From: Lachnospiraceae bacterium AM93-12TA
Lineage (GTDB): Bacteria; Bacillota; Clostridia; Lachnospirales; Lachnospiraceae
DNA: 64,000 nucleotides
Assembly (NCBI GenBank): GCA_027698105.1
Contig: JAQERH010000011.1
Location: forward strand, 1 to 64,000
Reading direction: 5' to 3'
The position numbers and the translations under genes were made by a program. This document shows, piece by piece, positions 1 through 8,625 of this stretch. How positions within the stretch are numbered: position 1 is the stretch's first letter; every line of letters starts with the position of its first letter. Under the pieces are notes generated by a model. That model worked only from the letters and a program-made list of their open reading frames with translations, was not told the DNA's origin and searched no databases.

Positions 1-483
1 ATTCCGGGTGTCAAACGTGATAGTGCAATCACTATCATCTCCGAAATTGGTACGGACATGTCTCAATTCTCAAGTTCCAAACGTTTATGTTGCTGGGCTG
101 GTTTAACACCTGGCAGCAATGAATCTGCTGGTAAGAAGAAATCTGTTCGGATTACACGTGCCGGAGTCTACCTCAAACCTGCATTAGTACAGTGTGCTCA
201 TGCAGCCGTAAAATCTGACAAATCTCCTTACTACAAAAAGAAATACGAATCTTTTGTTAAACGCCGTGGCAAGAAAAGAGCCATTATCGCTATTGCCCGT
301 ATGATTCTTACTGCCATCTACCAGATGCTGTCTACTGGCGAGCAGTGGAATCCGAGTGATCTTTATAAAATCGATATGCCTGCAGCTCTTGTTGAAAAGC
401 AAAAAGCAAAAGCTATCAAGCAAGCCAAGAAACTATTGCAACGAGAAGGACTACTTCCACCTGACGAACCATTAGCTTCTTGA
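1..483 (+). CDS. IS110-family transposase, C-terminal part (5' end outside window)
   Basis: The frame is open from base 1, so this is the 3' part of a longer gene. The visible residues carry the pattern of the transposase IS116/IS110/IS902 C-terminal domain: an ISEIG segment near the start, then RLCCWAGLTPGSNESAGK, then a conserved basic stretch ending in a Lys-rich tail. IS110 enzymes cut and rejoin DNA with a RuvC-like DEDD domain plus a C-terminal serine; the DEDD part would lie upstream of the window. No terminal inverted repeats are expected for this family and none were seen. The family call is firm; intactness cannot be judged. Confidence 0.85.
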   Translation: MPGVKRDSAITIISEIGTDMSQFSSSKRLCCWAGLTPGSNESAGKKKSVRITRAGVYLKPALVQCAHAAVKSDKSPYYKKKYESFVKRRGKKRAIIAIARMILTAIYQMLSTGEQWNPSDLYKIDMPAALVEKQKAKAIKQAKKLLQREGLLPPDEPLAS

Positions 484-575
484 ACTAATTTCCTAACTCT
501 ATAACACTTCAAAAAGTTGCCTGCTTTAGACAGCTTATTCAAGTGCGCCAATCTATGGCTTTCCTCTACTTTCTT

Positions 576-938
576 TCACACTATCACTCCTTTGTCAAAT
601 TCATAATTTTCCAGCAATACCAGAAGCTTTTCCCAAACACCGTTATGAAGAACCTCTATAGCAAATGCTTCCCCATAGCGTATGGTTTCATTGCTGACGT
701 TGGTAAGCTTAAGTTCAAGACTTTCAGAAGTCCATAATTTTATTCCTGCCGTTACATAATCAAGATATTCTGCACTTTCTTCCTTTTTCGTTTCCTCTGC
801 TTCAAAGAGTGCGAAACCGGAATCGTAACTTGCAGAGGCAAAAACGCTTGATTCCGGCCCTATCTTGTGGGCAGCCTGGCAGCCGAACAGAAGCAGGCAG
901 GACAGTCCTAAAGTTATAAATACTTTTTTGCCTATCAT
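576..938 (-). CDS. Small lipoprotein, possibly truncated near the IS110 copy
   Basis: I start this 120-residue protein at the ATG at 938 because an AGGCGG ribosome-binding site precedes it; the open frame extends 17 codons further upstream. The N-terminus is a lipoprotein signal: MIGKK, a hydrophobic run, then a lipobox ending GCQ. The mature part contains LELKLTNVSNETIRYGE, the pattern of a bacterial Ig-like beta-sandwich found in many Firmicute lipoproteins. It ends abruptly after LLENYEFDKG, just beside the IS110 transposase tail, so its C-terminus may have been cut by the insertion. Function is unknown. Confidence 0.6.
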   Translation of the reverse strand: MIGKKVFITLGLSCLLLFGCQAAHKIGPESSVFASASYDSGFALFEAEETKKEESAEYLDYVTAGIKLWTSESLELKLTNVSNETIRYGEAFAIEVLHNGVWEKLLVLLENYEFDKGVIV

Positions 939-1120
939 AGTACCGCCTTTCTGTATTTTTTCGTTGCAACACAATATTTCTATTATCATTATAAAAGAAC
1001 TACTGACTGGATACTATAAAGATTTCCTTACAAATTAAAATTTCCCTTTCTTTTTTCAGTTTTACAGCCGGTTTTTCAAAGAACCGCTGTTTTTTAGATA
1101 TTTACAGGGACGGTATACAG

Positions 1121-1176
1121 AAAAGAGGACATGTATTCTACGGCTTCCGATGAAGCGTGAAAACATGTCCTCTTTT
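1121..1176. terminator. Strong hairpin terminator downstream of the carboxypeptidase gene
   Basis: Perfect 14-base arms AAAAGAGGACATGT (1121-1134) and its complement (1163-1176) enclose a 28-base loop. On the minus strand the stem ends in TTTT just after the D-Ala-D-Ala carboxypeptidase gene. The symmetry would let it stop transcription from either side. Confidence 0.75.
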
Positions 1177-1198
1177 CTAATATAAGATTTATAAGATT

Positions 1199-2851
1199 TT
1201 AAATATCAAAGTTGTTCTGTTTGCTCTCTTCTGAAGAATCAAGATCTTCAAAGAAAAGGTCGTCCAGGTTCTCTAAGCCTTCGTCTAGGGATTCGTCCTC
1301 TGTTCTTATCTTTTTCGAGTTGCGGACTTTTTTGTCTGTCTTGTTTGGACGGCTCTTAGCGGGGCGTTTCTGGCTGCGCTTTCCGGCCAGACGCTCTTTT
1401 TCTCTGCCCAGCAGTTCATAGAATTCTTCTTCTGTATAGTTCTCTTCCCGGAGTCTTTGCATACGCCGTTCATGGCGTCTTCTCAATTCCTCAGCCTCTT
1501 TCTTCTTTGCATAAAGCGTGTAGGCGCTGAGGAGAATGACTGCAAAGACCAGAAGACAGATGCCTATAAGCGGGAGGGAAAGCGCGGGAAGGGAAAATCC
1601 CCCCTCTTTTTTGCCGCTGTTTTGATCGGAATCTCCTGAATTATGATCGGAGTTTCCCTCCGGCGCTGCGCCGTTCGCTTCTTCTTCAGAGGCAGGAAGA
1701 GAGCCTTCCTTGATCAGCAGATAGGCCTGGCCGATCTTCCGGTCATTGTAGGTGTACTGTAAAAGTGCTGCCGCCCGCTCCGGCCGATTGTCAGGAAGCT
1801 CTGTCACCAGCTCCATGGAAGCGTCCTGGAAGGAGGCGTCCTTTGGAAGGGTAATGACGGTTCCTGGTTCCAGCTCCAGCTCATCTGGCTGATAATCAGT
1901 GCCGTTGATGGAAACCGGATCGGAACCGGTAATATACTTTGTCTCGTTATCCGGAATAGATACATTCTGGAAATTCTGAAAACCAAACTGAAGCAGATTT
2001 TTTCCGTCCAGGAAATAGTTGGGGGATGGCTGTCCTTTTAGGACAACGGAAATGATCCGCCTGCCGTCCTTTTCTCCATAAGTGACAAGAGTATTGCCTG
2101 CCAGGGAGGTATATCCGGTCTTTCCGGCCTTGGCCTCAGGACAGTAAAGCTCGTTTGTCTCATCCTCTGTAATAATCAGGCGGTGCTCATTGGCACAGGT
2201 GGCGCCGCTGGGATTATTCTGGGTGGGAGCCAGCTTATAGGACTTGGTGCTGGAAATTTCCAACACATCTGAATTGTTAAAGGCTGCCTGGGCAATAATA
2301 GCCATATCGTAGGCTGATACTACCTGGGTATCGTCATTTAATCCGGACGGATTGGCAAAATGTGTGCCATCAGTGCATCCCAGCTCCTTTACCTTTTCGT
2401 TCATCATATCTGCGAAGGCGTCACGGCTTCCAGCCACATGCTCTGCCAGGGCGTTGGCAGCCTGGTTGCTGGACTGGAGCAGCAGCAGGTATAGGCAGTC
2501 CTTGACGGAAAGCTTGTCGCCTTCGGCAATGTTTTTCTTATTGCCGCTTCCTGACTCCACATTATTGACTGCGTCATAGGAAAAGGTGACCATATCGTCC
2601 ATACTGCTGTTTTCTACTACGACCAGAGCGGTCAGAAGCTTTGTAATGCTGGCCGGAGGCGTCAGCTCATGGATCCCCTGTCCAAAGAGCACAGCCCCGG
2701 AATCAGCGTCCACTGCGATTCCGATATCAGCCAGTACGCCGGTATCGCTTGGCCATTCCGGTGCGGCCAGGGCAGTGACGCAGGACATCAGGGCCAGCTG
2801 CATGGAAAGAAGAAGAGCCAGGCCTGATTTTATAATCCGTTTTGCTTTCAT
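1199..2851 (-). CDS. D-alanyl-D-alanine carboxypeptidase (PBP5-type, peptidase S11)
   Basis: This enzyme trims the terminal D-Ala from peptidoglycan stem peptides outside the membrane. A signal peptide covers about residues 1-30. The three penicillin-binding motifs are present and in order: SITK at 68-71 (nucleophile Ser68), SSN at 127-129 and KTG at 244-246. The C-terminal domain is followed by an Asp/Ser-rich linker, a transmembrane segment around 425-450, and an unusually long basic then acidic cytoplasmic tail of about 100 residues. Most PBP5 proteins end in a short amphipathic anchor, so the true TM helix and charged tail are odd. The gene is monocistronic with its own promoter and terminator. 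DacF is a plausible name but I cannot choose among paralogues. Confidence 0.93.
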   Translation of the reverse strand: MKAKRIIKSGLALLLSMQLALMSCVTALAAPEWPSDTGVLADIGIAVDADSGAVLFGQGIHELTPPASITKLLTALVVVENSSMDDMVTFSYDAVNNVESGSGNKKNIAEGDKLSVKDCLYLLLLQSSNQAANALAEHVAGSRDAFADMMNEKVKELGCTDGTHFANPSGLNDDTQVVSAYDMAIIAQAAFNNSDVLEISSTKSYKLAPTQNNPSGATCANEHRLIITEDETNELYCPEAKAGKTGYTSLAGNTLVTYGEKDGRRIISVVLKGQPSPNYFLDGKNLLQFGFQNFQNVSIPDNETKYITGSDPVSINGTDYQPDELELEPGTVITLPKDASFQDASMELVTELPDNRPERAAALLQYTYNDRKIGQAYLLIKEGSLPASEEEANGAAPEGNSDHNSGDSDQNSGKKEGGFSLPALSLPLIGICLLVFAVILLSAYTLYAKKKEAEELRRRHERRMQRLREENYTEEEFYELLGREKERLAGKRSQKRPAKSRPNKTDKKVRNSKKIRTEDESLDEGLENLDDLFFEDLDSSEESKQNNFDI

Positions 2852-2895
2852 TCTTGTTGTTCCTCCAAAATTCTGTCGTAAAACTTCTATCTTAT

Positions 2896-2924
2896 AGTAT
2901 ACCGTGAAAGGAGAATGCTGTAAA
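2896..2924 (-). promoter_or_regulatory. Sigma-A promoter of the carboxypeptidase gene
   Basis: On the minus strand, TTTACA (2924-2919) and TATACT (2901-2896) are separated by 17 bases, about 45 bases upstream of the start codon. Confidence 0.6.
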
Positions 2925-2953
2925 CGGTTAGAGACAAAAGTTTTGTGTAACTA

Positions 2954-2982
2954 TTGTAGAATTCCTCCGATTCAGTTATAAT
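2954..2982 (+). promoter_or_regulatory. Candidate promoter of the nusB-recN operon
   Basis: TTGTAG (2954-2959) and a perfect TATAAT (2977-2982) are 17 bases apart and lie about 70 bases before the nusB start. The -35 box is weak (4 of 6). Confidence 0.5.
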
Positions 2983-3049
2983 GATAAATTAGAGTAATAG
3001 TCGATTGTGAATGGCTGACCAAGACAGAAGAAATCAGGAGGATACGTTT

Positions 3050-3493
3050 ATGACCAGAAGAGAATTGCGTGAACACTGCTTTAAACTGCTGTTCTGCGCT
3101 GATTTTTATCCGGAGGGAGAGACGAAGGAGCAGATAGAGCAGTATTTTACAGAGCCCAGAGAGGATGACTATACACCGGAGGGTATTTACGAACTGATTC
3201 ACTGCCCGGAACTGGACGTTTACGACAGCGGCTATGTGAAGACAAAGGTGGAAAAGGTGCTGGAGAAGCTTCCGGAACTGGATGCGTCTATTGATGAGAC
3301 AGCCAAGGGCTGGAGCACCCGCCGTATGGGAAAGGTGGAGCTTACGATTCTTCGTCTGGCGCTGTTTGAGATTCGCTTTGACGAGGATGTGCCGGATAAG
3401 GTTGCTATCAACGAGGCAGTGGAGCTGGCAAAAAAATTCGGAGGAGATGAATCTCCTGCTTTTGTAAATGGAATTCTTGCAAAATTAGTATAG
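3050..3493 (+). CDS. nusB: Transcription antitermination factor NusB
   Basis: NusB binds NusE (S10) and boxA RNA to support antitermination on rRNA operons. The 147-residue protein begins MTRRELREHCFKLLF, typical of NusB, and contains the conserved helical core around KVELTILRLALFEI and the closing AINEAVELAKKFG segment. I choose the ATG at 3050 because AGGAGG precedes it at normal spacing; an upstream in-frame ATG at 3011 would put that site inside the gene. It is the first gene of a nine-gene plus-strand operon. Confidence 0.93.
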   Translation: MTRRELREHCFKLLFCADFYPEGETKEQIEQYFTEPREDDYTPEGIYELIHCPELDVYDSGYVKTKVEKVLEKLPELDASIDETAKGWSTRRMGKVELTILRLALFEIRFDEDVPDKVAINEAVELAKKFGGDESPAFVNGILAKLV

Positions 3494-3506
3494 ATGGAGG
3501 CGCTCC

Positions 3507-4730
3507 ATGGCAAGTGTCTACTCAGTGTCACAGGTAAACGCCTACATTAAAAATATGTTTGTCCAGGATTTTGCCCTGAACCGCATTTCGATTAAGGGGG
3601 AGGTATCCAACTGCAAATACCACACCTCCGGCCATATTTATTTTACCTTGAAAGACGGGCTGGCTGCGATCCAGGCCGTCATGTTTGCGAGCAGAAGAAA
3701 AGGTCTTGCCTTTCAGCTGCAGGATGGACAGCAGGTGGTGGTCAAGGGAAGTGTGGAGGTCTACGAAAGGGATGGAAGATATCAGATCTATGCCCAGCAG
3801 ATTGAGCTTTCAGGAGCCGGGGATCTGTTCAGGCGTTTTGAGGCCCTCAGAAATCAGCTGGAAGAGATGGGCATGTTTGCCAGGGAATATAAGAGGCCGA
3901 TTCCACAGTTTGCCAGGACAGTGGGGGTGGTGACTGCCAGTACAGGGGCTGCCATCCGGGATATTATGAATATTTCCTACAGGCGCAATCCCTATGTACA
4001 GCTGATTCTCTGCCCTGCCAAGGTTCAGGGGGATGGGGCGGCAGAGAGTATTGCCCACGGGATCGAGAGGCTGGATCAGCTGGGGGTGGATGTGATCATT
4101 GCAGGCAGGGGAGGAGGCTCCATTGAGGATCTGTGGGCCTTTAATGAGGAAATTGTGGCCAGAGCCATTTTTTCATGCAGCACCCCTGTTATTTCAGCAG
4201 TAGGACATGAGACAGATGTAACCATTGCCGACTATGTGGCGGATCTGCGGGCGCCTACCCCGTCTGCGGCAGCGGAGCTGGCTGTGTTCGACTACCGCCA
4301 GTTTAAGGAACAGCTGGCAGGAGCGGAGGAGCTTCTGACAAAAGGGCTGGTGAGGAAAGCTCAGGAGGTATCCGGGCGGCTGGAGCAGTATCGTCTGCGT
4401 CTGCGCTTTCACGATCCGAAACGGCAGGTCAATGAAAAACGGCAGCGCCTTATTTCCGCTCAGGATGAACTGAAAAGACAGATGGAAAAGCGGCTTCTGG
4501 AGAACCGGCAGCGCCTGGCGCTTTTAAGCGGAAAACTGGAAGGATGTTCCCCACTGAAAAAGCTGAGCCAGGGCTTTGGCTTTGTCACGGATGAGGAGGG
4601 AAGGCGGGTTGACTCTGTAAGCAGAGTAAAGCCTGGAGAAAAAATCGAAGTCAGGACGGCAGACGGGCGGATTGACGCCAGAGTGGAAGCTGTAGTTCCC
4701 TACAGCTGCCGTGACTGCCGCAGAGAATAG
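3507..4730 (+). CDS. xseA: Exodeoxyribonuclease VII large subunit
   Basis: XseA is the catalytic subunit of exonuclease VII, which degrades single-stranded DNA from both ends into oligonucleotides. The 407-residue protein has the N-terminal OB fold (about 1-100, with SVSQVNAYIK and HIYFTLKD), then the catalytic domain with the GRGGGSIEDLWAFNEE motif and the SAVGHETDVTIADYVAD segment, and a coiled-coil C-terminus that binds XseB. GGAGG precedes the start. It lies 13 bases after nusB and 17 before xseB, so the three are probably cotranscribed. Confidence 0.95.
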   Translation: MASVYSVSQVNAYIKNMFVQDFALNRISIKGEVSNCKYHTSGHIYFTLKDGLAAIQAVMFASRRKGLAFQLQDGQQVVVKGSVEVYERDGRYQIYAQQIELSGAGDLFRRFEALRNQLEEMGMFAREYKRPIPQFARTVGVVTASTGAAIRDIMNISYRRNPYVQLILCPAKVQGDGAAESIAHGIERLDQLGVDVIIAGRGGGSIEDLWAFNEEIVARAIFSCSTPVISAVGHETDVTIADYVADLRAPTPSAAAELAVFDYRQFKEQLAGAEELLTKGLVRKAQEVSGRLEQYRLRLRFHDPKRQVNEKRQRLISAQDELKRQMEKRLLENRQRLALLSGKLEGCSPLKKLSQGFGFVTDEEGRRVDSVSRVKPGEKIEVRTADGRIDARVEAVVPYSCRDCRRE

Positions 4731-4747
4731 AGAAGAGAGGAAAAGAC

Positions 4748-4993
4748 ATGGAAGAAAAGGGACGCCTGCCGGAACCAGAACAGGCAGAATTAGATTCCTG
4801 CTCCATAGAAGAGCTGTTTGAGCGGCTGAATCAGGTGATAGGAGGTCTGGAGGACGGCAGCAGCTCTCTGGAGGATTCGTTCCGATATTATGAAGAGGGA
4901 ATGAGGCTTGTAAAGGCCTGCTCAGGAAAGATTGACCGGGTAGAAAAGCAGATCCTTGTGCTCGATGAGATGGGAGGAGAATATGGAGCTTAG
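4748..4993 (+). CDS. xseB: Exodeoxyribonuclease VII small subunit
   Basis: This is the small helical subunit that coats the XseA stalk in exonuclease VII. It is 81 residues long, and its core IEELFERLNQVIGGLEDG followed by SLEDSFRYYEEGMRLV is the family signature. Its last 11 bases overlap the start of ispA, indicating translational coupling in the operon. Confidence 0.93.
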   Translation: MEEKGRLPEPEQAELDSCSIEELFERLNQVIGGLEDGSSSLEDSFRYYEEGMRLVKACSGKIDRVEKQILVLDEMGGEYGA

Positions 4994-5870
4994 TCAACAG
5001 CTTTTGCAGTATACGAAGGAGACGGAGGATGTGGTATATTCCTTTCTTCCGGCAGAAGAAGGACATCAGAAGACGATTTTTGAGGCTATGAATTACAGCG
5101 TAAAGGCTGGAGGAAAGCGTCTGCGCCCTCTGCTGATGAGAGAGGTTTACCGGCTGTTTGGCGGAACGGGGAAGGAGATTGAACCGTTTATGGCGGCTAT
5201 GGAGATGATCCATACCTCTTCCCTGATTCACGATGATCTTCCCTGCATGGATAATGATGAGTACCGGAGAGGCAGAAAGACGACCTGGGTGGTGTACGGC
5301 TATGACATGGCGGTTCTGGCTGGAGATGCGCTCTTAATCTATGCAGTTGAGACAGCCAGCCGGGCATTTTCCATGACAGAGCATGCAGACAGGGTTGGCA
5401 GATGTATCGGTATTCTGGCTGAAAAAACGGGGATTTACGGCATGATCGGAGGCCAGACGGTAGATGTGGAGCTGACGGACAAACCAGTTTCCAGGGAACA
5501 GCTGGATTTTATTTACAGGCTGAAGACAGGAGCCCTCTTAGAGGCGTCTATGATGATTGGAGCAGTTCTTGCCGGGGCGTCAAAAGAGGAACTTGAGACA
5601 GTGGAGCAGATCGCGTCTAATGTAGGTCTGGCATTCCAGATTCAGGATGATATCCTGGATGTGACCAGCAGCCAGGAAGTTCTGGGAAAGCCGGTGGGAA
5701 GTGATGAAAAGAACAACAAGACCACCTATGTGACACTGGAGGGAATGGAGAAGGCCAGGGTTCAGGTAGAACGGCTTTCAGATGACGCGCTGAAGCTTCT
5801 TTCAGGCCTTCCGGGACGGAATGAATTTCTGGAAGAACTGATCCGCTTCCTGATCCACAGGGAAAAATAA
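4983..5870 (+). CDS. ispA: Polyprenyl (farnesyl/geranyl) diphosphate synthase
   Basis: IspA condenses isopentenyl diphosphate with allylic diphosphates to make farnesyl (or geranyl) diphosphate for isoprenoid synthesis. The ATG at 4983 follows GGGAGGAGA at good spacing and gives 295 residues, the usual length. The first Asp-rich motif (HDDLPCMDND) and the second (QIQDDILDV) are intact, as is GGKRLRP near residue 45. Placement directly before dxs groups isoprenoid precursor supply and chain elongation in one transcript. Confidence 0.94.
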   Translation: MELSQQLLQYTKETEDVVYSFLPAEEGHQKTIFEAMNYSVKAGGKRLRPLLMREVYRLFGGTGKEIEPFMAAMEMIHTSSLIHDDLPCMDNDEYRRGRKTTWVVYGYDMAVLAGDALLIYAVETASRAFSMTEHADRVGRCIGILAEKTGIYGMIGGQTVDVELTDKPVSREQLDFIYRLKTGALLEASMMIGAVLAGASKEELETVEQIASNVGLAFQIQDDILDVTSSQEVLGKPVGSDEKNNKTTYVTLEGMEKARVQVERLSDDALKLLSGLPGRNEFLEELIRFLIHREK

Positions 5871-5889
5871 TAGGAGAGAGGGTGAAGCC

Positions 5890-7749
5890 GTGATTTTGGA
5901 ACGAATCAATGGGCCTGATGATATTAAAAAGCTGAGAGACGGAGAACTGGAGATTCTGGCAGAGGAAATCCGCAGCTTTCTGATTGAGAAGATCAGCCGC
6001 ACAGGAGGACATTTGGCGTCTAATCTCGGCGTGGTGGAGCTTACAATGGCGCTGTTTCTCGCCTTTGACCTTCCTAAGGATAAGATTATCTGGGATGTGG
6101 GACACCAGTCCTATACCCACAAGATTCTCAGCGGCAGGAAAGAAAATTTCGACGGACTGCGCCAGTATGGGGGACTCAGCGGCTTTCCCAAACGGAAAGA
6201 GAGCCCCTTTGATGCCTTTGACACAGGACACAGCTCTACTTCCATCTCAGCAGGTCTGGGCATGGCACTGGGAAGAGATGTGCGGGGAGAGGATTATTCC
6301 GTTATTTCTGTGATTGGAGATGGGGCGCTGACGGGAGGCATGGCCTATGAGGCTCTGAATAATGCGGCTCAGATTAAAAAGAATTTTATTATTGTTCTCA
6401 ATGATAACAATATGTCCATTTCCAAGAATGTGGGAGGGATTTCCAGATATCTCAGCAATCTGAGAGCGGATGAGGGATACAATGAACTGAAAAAGTCGGT
6501 AGTGGCCGCTCTTCGGAGAATTCCCAGAGTGGGTAACAGCATGGTGCAGACGCTGACCAGGACAAAGAACGGTATCAAGCAGCTTCTGATTCCGGGCATG
6601 TGGTTTGAAAATATGGGAGTCACCTATATCGGGCCGGTAGACGGACACAATGTTAAGCAGCTGGCACGTATCTTCAAAGAAGCGAAAAAGATGGATCACG
6701 CAGTGCTTATCCATGTGCTGACGAAAAAGGGAAAGGGATATGAGCCTGCGGAGAAGAATCCGGCGGCTTTCCACGGAGTAGAGCCGTTTGATATGGAAAC
6801 GGGAAAACCTCTGGCGGCGAAAATTTATCCCAGCTATACAGATGTGTTTTCAAAGACCATCTGCCAGATTGCAGAGAAGGATAAGCGGGTGGCCGCTGTC
6901 ACCGCAGCCATGCCGGGAGGAACAGGACTTTCACGGTTTGAAAAACTGTATCCGGAACGCTTCTTCGACGTAGGAATTGCAGAGGAGCACGCAGTGACAT
7001 CAGCTGCCGGTATGGCGGCTGCCGGTCTTAAACCGGTGGTGGCCGTCTATTCCTCTTTCCTTCAGAGGGCGTATGATCAGATCCTTCACGATGTCTGCAT
7101 TCAGAATCTCCCGGTGTTTTTCTGTGTGGATCGGGCAGGACTGGTAGGAAGCGACGGAGAAACTCATCAGGGTATTTTTGATCTGAGTTTTCTCTCCTCC
7201 ATTCCTAATATGAGCGTTATGGCACCGAAAAATTTGTGGGAACTTCGGGAAATGATTCAATTCGGTGTCGATTATGACGGTCCCATGGCAGTCCGGTATC
7301 CAAGAGGACAGGCCTACAGGGGTCTGAAAGAGGCCCTGGCGCCTATTGAGTATGGAAAGAGCGAAATGCTGTTTGAAGAGTCAGAGATTGCCCTTCTGGC
7401 AGTGGGAAGCATGGTCAGCACGGCAGAGCATGTACGGCTGAAGCTGAAGAACATGGGAGTATCCTGTACGCTGGTCAATGGCCGTTTTATTAAACCGGTG
7501 GATACGGATATTGTGGACAGACTGGCAGAGAATCACAGAATAATTGTAACCCTGGAGGAAAATGTGCTGCGGGGCGGCTATGGAGAGCGGATTACAGATT
7601 ATGTGGAGAAGCATTATCCGGAGATCAGGGTGTTAAATATCGCCTTGCCGGATGCTTATGTGGAGCACGGAAATGTATCGCTTCTGAGAAGTGATCTGGG
7701 AATTGACAGCGATTCTATTTTAAAGAAGATAAAAGAGTACTTTTTATAA
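5890..7749 (+). CDS. dxs: 1-deoxy-D-xylulose-5-phosphate synthase
   Basis: Dxs makes DXP from pyruvate and glyceraldehyde 3-phosphate using thiamine diphosphate, the first step of the MEP isoprenoid pathway. The start codon is GTG after GAGAGGGTGAA. The 619-residue protein has the ThDP-binding GDGALTGGMAYEALN motif followed by NDNNMSISKNVGG, the transketolase-like DVGIAEEHAVTSAAGMA segment, and the C-terminal domain with GSMVS and LPDAYVEHG. Length is normal. It lies between ispA and tlyA with short gaps. Confidence 0.96.
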   Translation: MILERINGPDDIKKLRDGELEILAEEIRSFLIEKISRTGGHLASNLGVVELTMALFLAFDLPKDKIIWDVGHQSYTHKILSGRKENFDGLRQYGGLSGFPKRKESPFDAFDTGHSSTSISAGLGMALGRDVRGEDYSVISVIGDGALTGGMAYEALNNAAQIKKNFIIVLNDNNMSISKNVGGISRYLSNLRADEGYNELKKSVVAALRRIPRVGNSMVQTLTRTKNGIKQLLIPGMWFENMGVTYIGPVDGHNVKQLARIFKEAKKMDHAVLIHVLTKKGKGYEPAEKNPAAFHGVEPFDMETGKPLAAKIYPSYTDVFSKTICQIAEKDKRVAAVTAAMPGGTGLSRFEKLYPERFFDVGIAEEHAVTSAAGMAAAGLKPVVAVYSSFLQRAYDQILHDVCIQNLPVFFCVDRAGLVGSDGETHQGIFDLSFLSSIPNMSVMAPKNLWELREMIQFGVDYDGPMAVRYPRGQAYRGLKEALAPIEYGKSEMLFEESEIALLAVGSMVSTAEHVRLKLKNMGVSCTLVNGRFIKPVDTDIVDRLAENHRIIVTLEENVLRGGYGERITDYVEKHYPEIRVLNIALPDAYVEHGNVSLLRSDLGIDSDSILKKIKEYFL

Positions 7750-7760
7750 GGAGGCAGCAG

Positions 7761-8567
7761 ATGAAGGAACGTCTGGACGTTCTGCTGGTGAAACACGGAC
7801 TGGCAGAGTCGAGAGAAAAGGCAAAGGCCATTATTATGTCCGGAATCGTCTATGTGGACGGCCAGAAGGAGGACAAGGCCGGAACTACCTTTGACGAGAA
7901 GGCCAAGGTGGAGGTCAGAGGATCTGTCTTAAAATATGTGAGCAGGGGCGGACTGAAATTAGAGAAGGCCATGACTCACTTCGGTGTGGAGCTTCATGGA
8001 AAGGTCTGCATGGATGTAGGAGCTTCTACCGGAGGCTTTACCGACTGCATGCTCCAGAACGGGGCAGTAAAGGTGTATTCTGTGGATGTAGGACACGGAC
8101 AGCTGGCATGGAAGCTGAGAAATGATCCGCGGGTAATTTGTATGGAGAAAACCAACATCCGTTACGTGACGCCGGAGGATATCGGAGATCCGGTAGAATT
8201 TTCTTCTATCGACGTTTCTTTTATTTCCCTGACCAAGGTGCTGGGACCGGTCAAGGAGCTCCTCACAGAGGACGGCCAGATTGTGTGTCTGATTAAGCCA
8301 CAGTTTGAGGCTGGCCGTGAGAAGGTTGGAAAAAAGGGAGTAGTCCGTGAGAAGAGCACTCATTTAGAGGTAATTGAGACGGTGATTTCTTTTGCAAAGG
8401 CCATCGGCTTCCAGGTGCTGAATCTGGAATATTCTCCGATTAAAGGGCCTGAGGGCAACATTGAATATCTTCTTCATCTGCAGAATAACGGAGCAGACAG
8501 CCAGGAAGAGCTGGCAGTCAGCCCGAAGGATGTGGTGGAGGCAGCTCACAGAGAGCTGGATAAATAG
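7761..8567 (+). CDS. tlyA: TlyA-family rRNA 2'-O-methyltransferase (S4 + FtsJ)
   Basis: TlyA proteins methylate 2'-hydroxyls of rRNA; older annotations call them haemolysin A. The N-terminal 60 residues are an S4 RNA-binding domain (MKERLDVLLVKHGLAESREKAK). The FtsJ/RrmJ methyltransferase domain follows, with VCMDVGASTGGFTDCMLQ as SAM-binding motif I, then SIDVSFISLTKVL and CLIKPQFEAG with the catalytic lysine. Length is 268 residues. A GGAGG site precedes the start. The position before nadK, argR and recN is common in Firmicutes. Confidence 0.93.
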   Translation: MKERLDVLLVKHGLAESREKAKAIIMSGIVYVDGQKEDKAGTTFDEKAKVEVRGSVLKYVSRGGLKLEKAMTHFGVELHGKVCMDVGASTGGFTDCMLQNGAVKVYSVDVGHGQLAWKLRNDPRVICMEKTNIRYVTPEDIGDPVEFSSIDVSFISLTKVLGPVKELLTEDGQIVCLIKPQFEAGREKVGKKGVVREKSTHLEVIETVISFAKAIGFQVLNLEYSPIKGPEGNIEYLLHLQNNGADSQEELAVSPKDVVEAAHRELDK

Positions 8568-8625
8568 GGAAAAAACAGAGGCCTGAGGGCGAATGGGGAA
8601 GAATCGGAAAGGCGGAGCAGGTGAG

